Below, piece after piece: positions 35,382 through 43,202 of a stretch of 64,000 nucleotides of DNA. A program made the position numbers and the translations under genes. The first letter of the stretch is position 1, and each line of letters opens with the position of its first letter. The notes below the pieces were generated by a model. That model had not been told where the DNA came from. It made no database searches and saw only the letters and a list, made by a program, of their open reading frames with translations. Origin of the DNA: Pseudomonadota bacterium (lineage in GTDB: Bacteria; Pseudomonadota; Gammaproteobacteria; Xanthomonadales; SZUA-38); the NCBI GenBank assembly GCA_039033415.1, contig JBCCCR010000006.1:62001-126000 (forward strand). The letters are read 5' to 3'.

Positions 35382-37736
35382 ATCAAGCAATCCCATACCC
35401 TGCCTTTCTGGCTTCTTTTGATTGTTGCCGTCTTTGCCGTCTGGGACGCCAGGCGCGGCGCTGATCCGCTCGACCTTGACCTCAAGACGCTGCAGGCCGA
35501 CGTGGCGTCGATCGCCGCTGAACCTCACCCGCTTGGCTCCGAGCCCGCCCGTCGGGTTCGTTCACTGCTTGAGCAGCAGCTCAGAGACCTGGGCTTTGAG
35601 GTTTCCGTGCAGCGGACGCGAGTCGACTACCTGCACCCCAGCCGCACCTCCGCCAGTCCGCGAGTGGCGTGGGTAGAAAACGTGGTGGCCGAACTTCCCA
35701 GCACCACCCCCGACGAGGAGTCCGGCACCTTTCTGCTGATGAGTCACTACGATTCGGTCTGGCAGGGCCCCGGCGCGGGTGACGCGGCATCCGGCGTGGC
35801 CGCCCAGCTGGCCGGCGCCCGCGAGGCGGCGTCACAGCCCAATCGGCGAAATCGCTTACTGGTAGTCATCACCGACGGCGAGGAGATGGGTCTGTTCGGC
35901 GCCCAGGGTTTTTTCCGCCAGCACCCGCTCGCTGCGGAAGTCGACCTCGTTGTCAACTTCGAGGCGCGCGGCAACGCCGGGCCGCCGCAGATGTTTCAGA
36001 CCAGTAGCGGGAACAGCGGCCTGATCGAGATGCTGGGCGACGTGCTGGGATCCCCGCTGGCTAACTCCATCAGCTTTGAGGTCTACAAGCGGATGCCCAA
36101 CGATACGGATATGACGATCTCCCTCGGTGAGGGGATTCCGGGCATCAACTTCGCCTTTATCGACGGTTATCCCAATTACCACGCGGCCACAGACAACTCC
36201 ACCAATCTCTCTCCTCGTTCGCTGGCCCAGCAGGCCGGCAACGCAGTGGCGTTGACCCGCCACTTGATCAACGCCGATCTCGCGCTGGCGCGCACCGACA
36301 ACGACAAAACCTACTTTAATTTGTCCAGCTGGGTGTTCGTCCAATACTCACTGCTCACGGTTTGGCTGCTGGCGGGCCTGGCGACGGCAGCGGTACTCGT
36401 CGGCCTGAGGCTGGTCCTGGCTCGCCGCCTGCTCAGCGGCCGGTCGCTAGCGGTAGCGCTGGCGGCGCTGCTGGCCGTGCTCATGAATGTCAGCAATCTG
36501 TTCGAGAGCCTCAGCGATCTGTGGTTCGCCGGCGGCTGGCGCGATGCCGACTTCTGGCGCAATTTTCACCTCTACGAGCTGAATTTTCTGGGCGCCGCCC
36601 TGCTCACCATCGGCGGCACGCTGTGGCTGGGGCGCCGACTTAGCTATTCGGTCCCCTGGGTTTGGGTTGGAGCGTTTCTGGCCGTCCAGCTTGGCATCGG
36701 GTTCTTCGCGGACCGGTTGGTGCCGGTGGCGATCACCGTGCTGGCGACGCTGGCGCTGCTCTACCCGGCCCGTCGAGGCTTACCCACGCTTGCCTGGCTG
36801 GCACTGTCCGCAATGCTGTGGACCGTGCTGGGCATCGTTGCGCTCCTGACCTTGCCCCATGCGAGCTATCCGGCTGCCCTGCTCGCTCTGCCCGGCGGAC
36901 TGCTGCTGATGTCGGCACGATCCGCGGAGGGCGGTGACCGGCTCAACGCCTGGCTGGCATTGGCGTGGATTCCGGCGCTGCTGCTGATGCCCGCCATGGT
37001 CCACGCGGTGTACCTTGGCCTCGGCATCTTTTTGCCGCAGCTGCCGCTGGCCCTCCTGGTGCTGCTGCTGGCCGCCACCCTCCTGCCTATCGCGCCCGCC
37101 CGAAGCCCGCTGTCCAGCGCGCTGCTTGCCGCTGGTGTGGCCGTTCTGGTCACCGCACAATTTCAGTTCCGCTTTTCCGCCACGCAGCCACGGCCAAGCG
37201 AGCTGTTTGCGCTCACCGACGTGGCTACCGGGACGAGCTGGTGGGGCAGCCGGGATCCCGATCCGCCCGACTTCGTCGGCGCGCCGATGGCCAAGGCGGA
37301 GCAGCTGCCCCTGGCTGAACTGGTGCCCAACAGCCGCGGGAGCTGGTGGCGAGGGGCGGAGATCAGCGGCATCGATGCGTTCGGTCCGGCGTTCACCCAA
37401 ACGACAGAAGCTGGCGCTGGAGCTGCGCTAACGCTGACGGCGAGCGAGACCGCGGCGCGAGCCGCCCTCTACTTCGATCCACCGGAGGCGCTGGCAGTAC
37501 TGCATGTTGATGGGCGCGCGGTGAGCGGCACCAAGCCAACCAACCTGAGGCTCTACGGCGTACCTGCCGGCGCCACCATCGACATCGAGCGACAACCTGG
37601 GAGTGAACTCACCGTACACTGGCAGATGGCCAAGCCCGGCCTGCCTAACGTGGCTCCTCCCCGACCAAGCGACAACATGCCGACCCCAGGAACCTGGTCC
37701 GACACGCGAATATGGTCGGGTAAAGCGACGTTTTAG
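35382..37736 (+). CDS. membrane-bound M28-family aminopeptidase
   Basis: The catalytic domain comes first (about residues 50-310). Its zinc ligands are in M-S-H-Y-D, G-A-G-D-A-A-S-G, T-D-G-E-E-M-G, N-F-E-A-R-G and Y-H-A-A-T-D-N, so the set is complete. About eight membrane helices follow, then a C-terminal soluble domain with a beta-rich appearance, an architecture like the ER peptidase Fxna/ERMP1. There is no ATG, GTG or TTG between the upstream stop and 35418. The TTG at 35418 falls inside the N-terminal membrane helix. A strong GGAGAAGGA at 35364-35372 points instead to ATC at 35382 (I-K-Q-S-H-T-L-P-F-W). I list that start; 35418 is the conventional alternative. Confidence 0.85.
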   Translation: MKQSHTLPFWLLLIVAVFAVWDARRGADPLDLDLKTLQADVASIAAEPHPLGSEPARRVRSLLEQQLRDLGFEVSVQRTRVDYLHPSRTSASPRVAWVENVVAELPSTTPDEESGTFLLMSHYDSVWQGPGAGDAASGVAAQLAGAREAASQPNRRNRLLVVITDGEEMGLFGAQGFFRQHPLAAEVDLVVNFEARGNAGPPQMFQTSSGNSGLIEMLGDVLGSPLANSISFEVYKRMPNDTDMTISLGEGIPGINFAFIDGYPNYHAATDNSTNLSPRSLAQQAGNAVALTRHLINADLALARTDNDKTYFNLSSWVFVQYSLLTVWLLAGLATAAVLVGLRLVLARRLLSGRSLAVALAALLAVLMNVSNLFESLSDLWFAGGWRDADFWRNFHLYELNFLGAALLTIGGTLWLGRRLSYSVPWVWVGAFLAVQLGIGFFADRLVPVAITVLATLALLYPARRGLPTLAWLALSAMLWTVLGIVALLTLPHASYPAALLALPGGLLLMSARSAEGGDRLNAWLALAWIPALLLMPAMVHAVYLGLGIFLPQLPLALLVLLLAATLLPIAPARSPLSSALLAAGVAVLVTAQFQFRFSATQPRPSELFALTDVATGTSWWGSRDPDPPDFVGAPMAKAEQLPLAELVPNSRGSWWRGAEISGIDAFGPAFTQTTEAGAGAALTLTASETAARAALYFDPPEALAVLHVDGRAVSGTKPTNLRLYGVPAGATIDIERQPGSELTVHWQMAKPGLPNVAPPRPSDNMPTPGTWSDTRIWSGKATF

Positions 37737-37774
37737 CGCTTGAAAACCTCGACAGCTGCGGGAAAAATAGCCCG

Positions 37775-38311
37775 ATGCATATAATCATTGGTTTGCTCGG
37801 GAGTCTGGTCACGCTCGCCTGGTTGCTTTACCGGCTCGCCGATATGGGTGTTGATCTTGGGGGACTGAACCCCTGGCTCTGGCGTCGACGGCGCGATTGG
37901 AAAAAGCGCTATGAAGCCAACCCCATCTACGCCGTCGAGAAGCCGATGGACGCCACGGCGCTGGTCATGGCGGCCGTTGCGAAAGCTGACGGGGAGATCA
38001 GCGCTGAGGAGAAGCAAAAGCTGCTGGATCTCTTCCAGACAGACTTCCATTTGGCGCCGAAAGACGCCGCTGCGCTGCTGCGATCGAGCACTTTTCTGCT
38101 GGGCAGCGGCGAGGAGGTCATCGCCAACCTCCAGCAGGTGCTGGAGCCGAGCCTGCCCGCCTTTTCCCCCGAACAGGCGGGCTCAGCCTTCGAGATGATT
38201 AACGAAATCTACGAGCTCGCACCGGCTCCGGGCAGCGATCGCGAGGCGCTTCGCGATCAGGCCAGATCCATCCTGCTGCCGCCCCCGACGGACAGCGGAA
38301 CCTGGGGTTAG
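37775..38311 (+). CDS. TerB-like domain protein
   Basis: The 178-residue protein has an N-terminal membrane helix (2-20) and a basic segment. A helical domain resembling TerB follows: A-L-V-M-A-A-V-A-K-A-D-G-E-I-S-A-E-E-K-Q-K-L. This A-D-G-x-[IL] acidic motif is the family hallmark. TerB-like domains bind metal ions and are membrane-associated. The ATG at 37775 has GGGAAAA upstream. Single gene, with no tellurite-resistance cluster nearby. Confidence 0.8.
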   Translation: MHIIIGLLGSLVTLAWLLYRLADMGVDLGGLNPWLWRRRRDWKKRYEANPIYAVEKPMDATALVMAAVAKADGEISAEEKQKLLDLFQTDFHLAPKDAAALLRSSTFLLGSGEEVIANLQQVLEPSLPAFSPEQAGSAFEMINEIYELAPAPGSDREALRDQARSILLPPPTDSGTWG

Positions 38312-38334
38312 CGGTGGTTTAGGCGGGGCGGACA

Positions 38335-39447
38335 CTAACCCGCTCCCATCACCTCAAGCAGCGCGTCCACCAGATAGTCCGCGCGTTCAGGCGTGGCGTT
38401 TTCCCCCATCAGGCCAATCCGCCAGGCTTTGCCGGCAAACTTGCCGAGGCCGCCGCCCAGCTCGATGTTGCGCTTGCTGAGCAGCGTGCCGCGAACGCCG
38501 GCATCGTCGGCGTCCGACGGAATTTTCACCAGCGTCAGCGGCGGCAGGCGGTGCTCTGCGGCCACGAGCGGCTCCAGGCCGGCAGCCTCCAGCCGCTCGT
38601 ACAGATGAACGGCCGCGCTGAGGTGCCGCGCCCACCGCTTCTCCAGCGTCTCTGCTTCGACCAAACGCAGCGCCTCTGCGATGGCAAACAGGGAGTTGAC
38701 CGGCGCCGTGTGGTGATAGGCCCGGGTTTTTTCGCCGGTCTCGTAGTAGCTCATGAGCAGGCTAATATCGCAGAACCAGCTTTGCACCGGGTGGGTGCGG
38801 CGACGGATTCGCTCGACCGCGGCGGCGCTGAAGGTGATGGGTGAGAGGCCGGGCACGCACGATAGACACTTCTGGCTGCCGGAGTAGGCGACGTCGATGC
38901 CCCAGCCGTCGACCCTTAGCTCGACGCCCGACAGCGAGGTGACACAATCCGCCACCGTCAGGCAGCCATGCTGGCGGGCAAGCGCAGCGATGGTGCGCGC
39001 GTCGGAGCGAACCCCGGTGCTGGTTTCGGCATGCACAAACGCCACCACCCCCGCTTCGGGGTGGTTTTTGAGCGCCTGCTCGAGCTGGTCCGGATCAACC
39101 GGCGTTCCCCATTCGTTTTCCACCGTGACCACGGTTGCACCGGCCCGGGTGGCAATCTCTTTCATCCGTCCGCCGAACACACCGTTGATGCAGATGATGA
39201 TCGTGTCTCCGGGCTCAAGCAGGTTCACCAGGCTGGTTTCCATGCCGATAGAACCCGGCGCAGACAGAACAAACGTCAGAGGATTGTCGGTCTGGTAGGC
39301 ATGGCGCAGCCGCTGACTAACCCGATCCATCAGCTCGAGAAACTCAGGATCCAGATGCCCGATGGTCGGGGCTGAGAGCGCGCTGAGGATGCTCGCGGGG
39401 ACGTTGGTGGGACCGGGGCCAAATAGTTCGCGACGGGTGGCACTCAT
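38335..39447 (-). CDS. PLP-dependent class V aminotransferase (alanine/serine-glyoxylate type)
   Basis: The 370-residue protein has the family start L-F-G-P-G-P-T-N-V-P. The S-A-P-G-S-I-G-M-E loop binds phosphate, V-A-D-C-V-T-S-L-S-G contains the PLP-ring aspartate, and Lys193 in S-G-S-Q-K-C-L forms the Schiff base. This pattern fits alanine-glyoxylate or serine-glyoxylate aminotransferases; the amino donor cannot be assigned from sequence. Single gene. Confidence 0.92.
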   Translation of the reverse strand: MSATRRELFGPGPTNVPASILSALSAPTIGHLDPEFLELMDRVSQRLRHAYQTDNPLTFVLSAPGSIGMETSLVNLLEPGDTIIICINGVFGGRMKEIATRAGATVVTVENEWGTPVDPDQLEQALKNHPEAGVVAFVHAETSTGVRSDARTIAALARQHGCLTVADCVTSLSGVELRVDGWGIDVAYSGSQKCLSCVPGLSPITFSAAAVERIRRRTHPVQSWFCDISLLMSYYETGEKTRAYHHTAPVNSLFAIAEALRLVEAETLEKRWARHLSAAVHLYERLEAAGLEPLVAAEHRLPPLTLVKIPSDADDAGVRGTLLSKRNIELGGGLGKFAGKAWRIGLMGENATPERADYLVDALLEVMGAG

Positions 39448-39530
39448 AATGATTCCTGCAGACTCCTTGTTTACGCCAGCGCCGCACTGTAGCCCAGCGC
39501 TACCCGCTCCGCTAGAGCCGCGCGGACGGG

Positions 39531-40316
39531 TCAGCCTGCGGCCAGGAGCTGGAGACCGCCGTCATAAAGGAGTCGCACTCCGACCAGCACCAGCAACCCG
39601 TAGCAGATGTGATAGAACCAGCGTTCCGACAGCAGCCGCTGAAGCCTGATGCCCAGCCAGAGGCCAAGCAGGCCGGCCGGCACCAGCGCCCCGGCGGCAG
39701 CGACGTTGCCCGGCGCCAGCTGGCCCAGCAAACCGTACGGGATCAGCTTGGTGGCGTTGATCAACGCAAACAAAATCACCGTGGTCGCGACAAACTGCTG
39801 TCGAGGCAGCCCCTTGGGCAGCAGGTACATGGTGACAGGCGGCGAGCCGGCGTGGGCCAGCGTGCTGGTATACCCACTCGCAAGGCCCGCAGCGACGCCC
39901 ACCACCGAGCCCCCGCTGCGCCCGGCTAGATCCAGCGGTCGCCATTGGCGGTAGTAATGATAAGCCGAGAAGGCCAGCGCAACGGCACCGACAAGCAGGC
40001 GAATCGCGTCCGCGCTAACCAGCCCGAAGGTTAAGCCGCCGGCAGCGATGCCCAGCACGGCGCCGCCGCCGAGCAGCCGGAAGCTCGGCCAGTCCCAATG
40101 TCCCCAGAAGGCGCGGATGCCTGCCGCGTCCAGCACCAACAGCATGGGCAGCAGAATGCCGGCCGCCTGCACCGGGGACATCACGAGCGACATCAGCGGG
40201 ACCGCAACGATGCCGAGCCCACCGCCAAAGCCGCCTTTGGAGATACCAAAGAGCAGCGCCGCGGGAATGCTCACCACCCAGAAAGCGGGATCGTTCAGTG
40301 TGATTGGATTTGTCAT
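39531..40316 (-). CDS. TauE/SafE-family sulfite/anion exporter
   Basis: The 261-residue protein has about eight membrane helices. It carries the family's paired glycine-rich motifs: G-I-S-K-G-G-F-G-G-G in the first helix, and G-L-A-S-G-Y-T-S-T-L-A-H-A-G-S-P-P-V in the second half. Substrates in the family include sulfite, sulfoacetate and other organic anions. The ATG at 40316 fits the family N-terminus; the upstream extension to 40520 is not membrane-like. Divergent from the DUF998 gene. Confidence 0.9.
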   Translation of the reverse strand: MTNPITLNDPAFWVVSIPAALLFGISKGGFGGGLGIVAVPLMSLVMSPVQAAGILLPMLLVLDAAGIRAFWGHWDWPSFRLLGGGAVLGIAAGGLTFGLVSADAIRLLVGAVALAFSAYHYYRQWRPLDLAGRSGGSVVGVAAGLASGYTSTLAHAGSPPVTMYLLPKGLPRQQFVATTVILFALINATKLIPYGLLGQLAPGNVAAAGALVPAGLLGLWLGIRLQRLLSERWFYHICYGLLVLVGVRLLYDGGLQLLAAG

Positions 40317-40469
40317 AGCGGGCAGCGGTGCGACCATAGCACGGCCCAGGCGCCCTTGGCGGTGCTGCCTCAGCAGCCCGTCGACAAGCGACGGCTGGCT
40401 TAAGAACACTTTGCGCTGTCGCCCCACCGGAGTACGATTCACCTTTCTCACCGGAAAGCCTCGATCCCT

Positions 40470-41054
40470 ATGTGGCTGCGATTGGCTCTGGTCGCCACCC
40501 TGGCGACACCCGTACTGCATACCGTGGTGCTGCTCAATAGCCGCCTCGACGCGGTTCGTGATCCAATCAGCGCACTGAGCTCACAGCCCTGGGGCACGCT
40601 GCACACGCTTGGGCTGCTGCTGTTTGGCCTGGCCCATCTGGCGCTTACGCTGGCGCTGGGCGGGCAGGACCGCGGCCGCCTTTGGCCATACGGGCGGGCC
40701 TTGCTGGCGATCAGTGGCGTAGCGCTTTTTGCGGTTGCCTATTACTTCGCCAGCGCCACGGCGGACGTACTCGCAGGGCCGGACGCCAACGATCCTTTGT
40801 GGATCGTCGCGAGCCTGATTGGCCTCGCTATGGGTGCACTCCAGCCGGGTCTTGCCCGCCGGTCCAGGGAACTTGGCCTGTTCACGGTCGCGTGCCTTGG
40901 CATCTGGCTCTGGCTGGTACTGCTCGCCTACTTTGTGACGCCCGGATGGCTCGGACTGTATGAGCGAATGGTTGGCGCGGTCTATGTCGCCTGGATCGCA
41001 GGGGTCGCCGCTGGACTCATAATACTCAGGCGCAGCGAAGCGCAGCAGGCCTGA
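40470..41054 (+). CDS. DUF998-family membrane protein
   Basis: The 194-residue protein has about six hydrophobic helices. The conserved D-P-I-S-A-L-S segment lies after the first, and N-D-P-L-W-I-V-A-S-L lies mid-way. This pattern fits DUF998; no reaction is known. The ATG at 40470 has GGAAAG about 10 bases upstream. The next gene starts 13 bp after its stop, so the two are likely one transcript. Confidence 0.8.
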   Translation: MWLRLALVATLATPVLHTVVLLNSRLDAVRDPISALSSQPWGTLHTLGLLLFGLAHLALTLALGGQDRGRLWPYGRALLAISGVALFAVAYYFASATADVLAGPDANDPLWIVASLIGLAMGALQPGLARRSRELGLFTVACLGIWLWLVLLAYFVTPGWLGLYERMVGAVYVAWIAGVAAGLIILRRSEAQQA

Positions 41055-41067
41055 TCAGGCAGTAAAG

Positions 41068-41595
41068 ATGATGCGCGCCGAAAGCTCCGTTGCCACCGCG
41101 CCGTGCCCCTGGTGTGGCGCCCAGGTGCCCGATATCGAAGGACCGATCCACCGCTATATGATCTCGTCCCCCGGCTGCTGGGCCACCTTTGGCACGGTGC
41201 TGGAACGTGAGTACGCCAACCCAACCTACGCGAGGCTGCATCGGCTGACCGTCGACGCCTACGCCGTCCAGCATCCCGGCGAGAGCGCCACCGAACCTTT
41301 GCCGGCGGCGATTCGATCCGTGTGCCTCCACCTGATCAGCCTGCATGCGGTCCTGGAACGGCGCGTGGAACCCGCTGTCGCTACCGCGCTGCTGTCCAAA
41401 GCCAGCCAGCACCGCGACTGGTTTCACTGGCTTGAACCGCCGGCTTCGGTCGGCGAGGTGACGGTCGCTGACGTGGCGCTGGCATCCTCCGCTGAGGCGC
41501 ACGAGGAAGCGGTTACCCGCTGGGCCGGGTCAGCCTGGACCGCCTGGCAAAATCACCACGCCACCGTTGCAACCTGGGTCAGCAAACTGCTTTAG
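41068..41595 (+). CDS. DUF5946-like protein
   Basis: The 175-residue soluble protein has an N-terminal C-P-W-C-G zinc-binding knuckle, followed by G-P-I-H-R-Y-M-I-S-S-P-G-C-W-A. The rest is helical, with histidines in C-L-H-L-I-S-L-H-A. The C-P-x-C-G...H-R-Y-M pattern resembles the DUF5946 family of unknown function. Two ATG codons in tandem begin the gene (41068, 41071). Its end overlaps the convergent membrane-protein gene by 4 bp. Confidence 0.75.
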   Translation: MMRAESSVATAPCPWCGAQVPDIEGPIHRYMISSPGCWATFGTVLEREYANPTYARLHRLTVDAYAVQHPGESATEPLPAAIRSVCLHLISLHAVLERRVEPAVATALLSKASQHRDWFHWLEPPASVGEVTVADVALASSAEAHEEAVTRWAGSAWTAWQNHHATVATWVSKLL

Positions 41596-43202
41596 GTGCG
41601 AAATTTCTGCTCCAGCCAGAGCAAGCCAGCGCTAAGAACGAACGTCAACCACAACACTCCGAGCGGTATCCAGGGCGCTCGGCCGGCGCCCGGATTCCCA
41701 GCTGCGCCCCGCAGCGCCACGGCCAGTTTGGTTTGTTCCTGCAGCAGCTGGGCTCGATACGCCGACCAGTTGTCATCCGAGAAAGCAAACTGGCGAAGCC
41801 CGTCGAGATCGTTCCAACCGGCGTTCTGTAGCGCTCCAGCCCGACAGCGGCTGGCGTCACAGCGAGCCACTCGCTCCCCGACACGCATCACGGGCAGCGG
41901 CGACGTTATCCACTCCTCGGCCGGCAGCGGCCGAGCGGCCGTGGACACCACCTCTCGCCAGAGCGACGCGTAGGCCGTTTCCTGACCTCGCGTGTTCAGC
42001 GAGTAGCTGTTTCGCAAAAGGGATACCACCACCGAGCCCGCGCCGAGTGATCGCGACAGCACCAGGGGCGATGCGTCGGTCGCGGAAACGATCGCCCGCC
42101 CACCAGCTCCGGTGACCGCCACCCGCTCCAGCTCTGCCGCGCCCCCCTCGAACGACAGGCGCGTTGCACCGCCGTCGGCAGCCTCGAGGGCAAACGTATC
42201 CAGCAGCGGACTGGTAGCTAGGCTCAGCAGCCGATCGTCACCCAGCACCAGCAGACCCATGCCGCCGACCACCGCTCGCGCCAGCCGGGCGCCCTCGACG
42301 GCCCCGAGCCCCGCAAGCCAGGCACTGTCAACCACCATCAGATCCAGCGCGTCGGGTTCGCGCTGCCAGGCGTCGAGCGCCGGCGATTCCCCGCTGGTTA
42401 GCGTTCTGCGGACGCGCGCGCCAACCTGGGCCTCGAGCCTCAGACCCGGCGTCGAGCGCGCCAGCCATCGCTGCAAATCTCGCGCCTCGAAGCTCAGATT
42501 CTCCAGCGCCAGCAGCACCCGAGGACCGGCGGGCTCTTCGATCAGCACCGGCAGAGGTTCACGCAGCACCGTGCCCCCGGTGCTGTCGCGAAGCGCCAGG
42601 TGCAGCACCATCGACCCGCTTGTCGGCGGCAACATCGACAGGCTGAAGCGCCCGTCTCTACCGATGGACGTCCGCTGGATCTCAACGTCTCCGGGCGCCA
42701 GCAGCACCGCTTCCCTCGCTTGCAGGAGCCGGTGCGCGCGGGCGGAGACCGTCAGCGGCTGACCGAGGATCAGACGCTGCGGCCAGTCGACATCCAGCAG
42801 ACCTGCCGGCAGCGTCGCCGGGTTGAAAGACAGGCTGGCGTCGGTTCCGCGCCACTGTTCCAGCGGCAGCCCGTGGCCTCGCACCTCGATAAGGTCCGCC
42901 CGGGGCACTTCCTTCAGCAGCGGATAAAGGTCGAGGCCGGAGAGCCTGACCACCCCGGTACCCTCAACCGCTGAACTTCCGGGCGTCAGAAGCACGACCG
43001 GCCGCGCGACGTTGTCGACGCGCTGGGGCTGGACCAGCAGGAGCCAAAGGCTTACTGCACCAAGCCACTGGACAACCAATACCAGCCAACGTCGAGCGCT
43101 ATTGAGGGGCTGCCGGATAAGCTGCCAGCTGAGCGCCGCCGCAGGCACCGCCAGCAGCAGCGCGCTGATAGTGGCCCAGGCCGGCGCCACCAGCAGACTC
43201 AT
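41592..43202 (-). CDS. Bat/GATase-like membrane protein, last gene of the TldD-MoxR operon
   Basis: The 536-residue protein has two N-terminal membrane helices (about 8-27 and 40-58) and one C-terminal helix (about 510-528). The large region between is extracytoplasmic and contains beta-sandwich-like sequence and a fold resembling a class I amidotransferase or VWA (L-D-L-M-V-V-D-S-A-W, G-G-M-G-L-L-V-L-G-D-D). No catalytic cysteine is visible there, so a binding role is more likely. The ATG at 43202 overlaps the DUF4175 stop as ATGA. The layout matches membrane proteins that accompany MoxR and BatA. Confidence 0.8.
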   Translation of the reverse strand: MSLLVAPAWATISALLLAVPAAALSWQLIRQPLNSARRWLVLVVQWLGAVSLWLLLVQPQRVDNVARPVVLLTPGSSAVEGTGVVRLSGLDLYPLLKEVPRADLIEVRGHGLPLEQWRGTDASLSFNPATLPAGLLDVDWPQRLILGQPLTVSARAHRLLQAREAVLLAPGDVEIQRTSIGRDGRFSLSMLPPTSGSMVLHLALRDSTGGTVLREPLPVLIEEPAGPRVLLALENLSFEARDLQRWLARSTPGLRLEAQVGARVRRTLTSGESPALDAWQREPDALDLMVVDSAWLAGLGAVEGARLARAVVGGMGLLVLGDDRLLSLATSPLLDTFALEAADGGATRLSFEGGAAELERVAVTGAGGRAIVSATDASPLVLSRSLGAGSVVVSLLRNSYSLNTRGQETAYASLWREVVSTAARPLPAEEWITSPLPVMRVGERVARCDASRCRAGALQNAGWNDLDGLRQFAFSDDNWSAYRAQLLQEQTKLAVALRGAAGNPGAGRAPWIPLGVLWLTFVLSAGLLWLEQKFRT

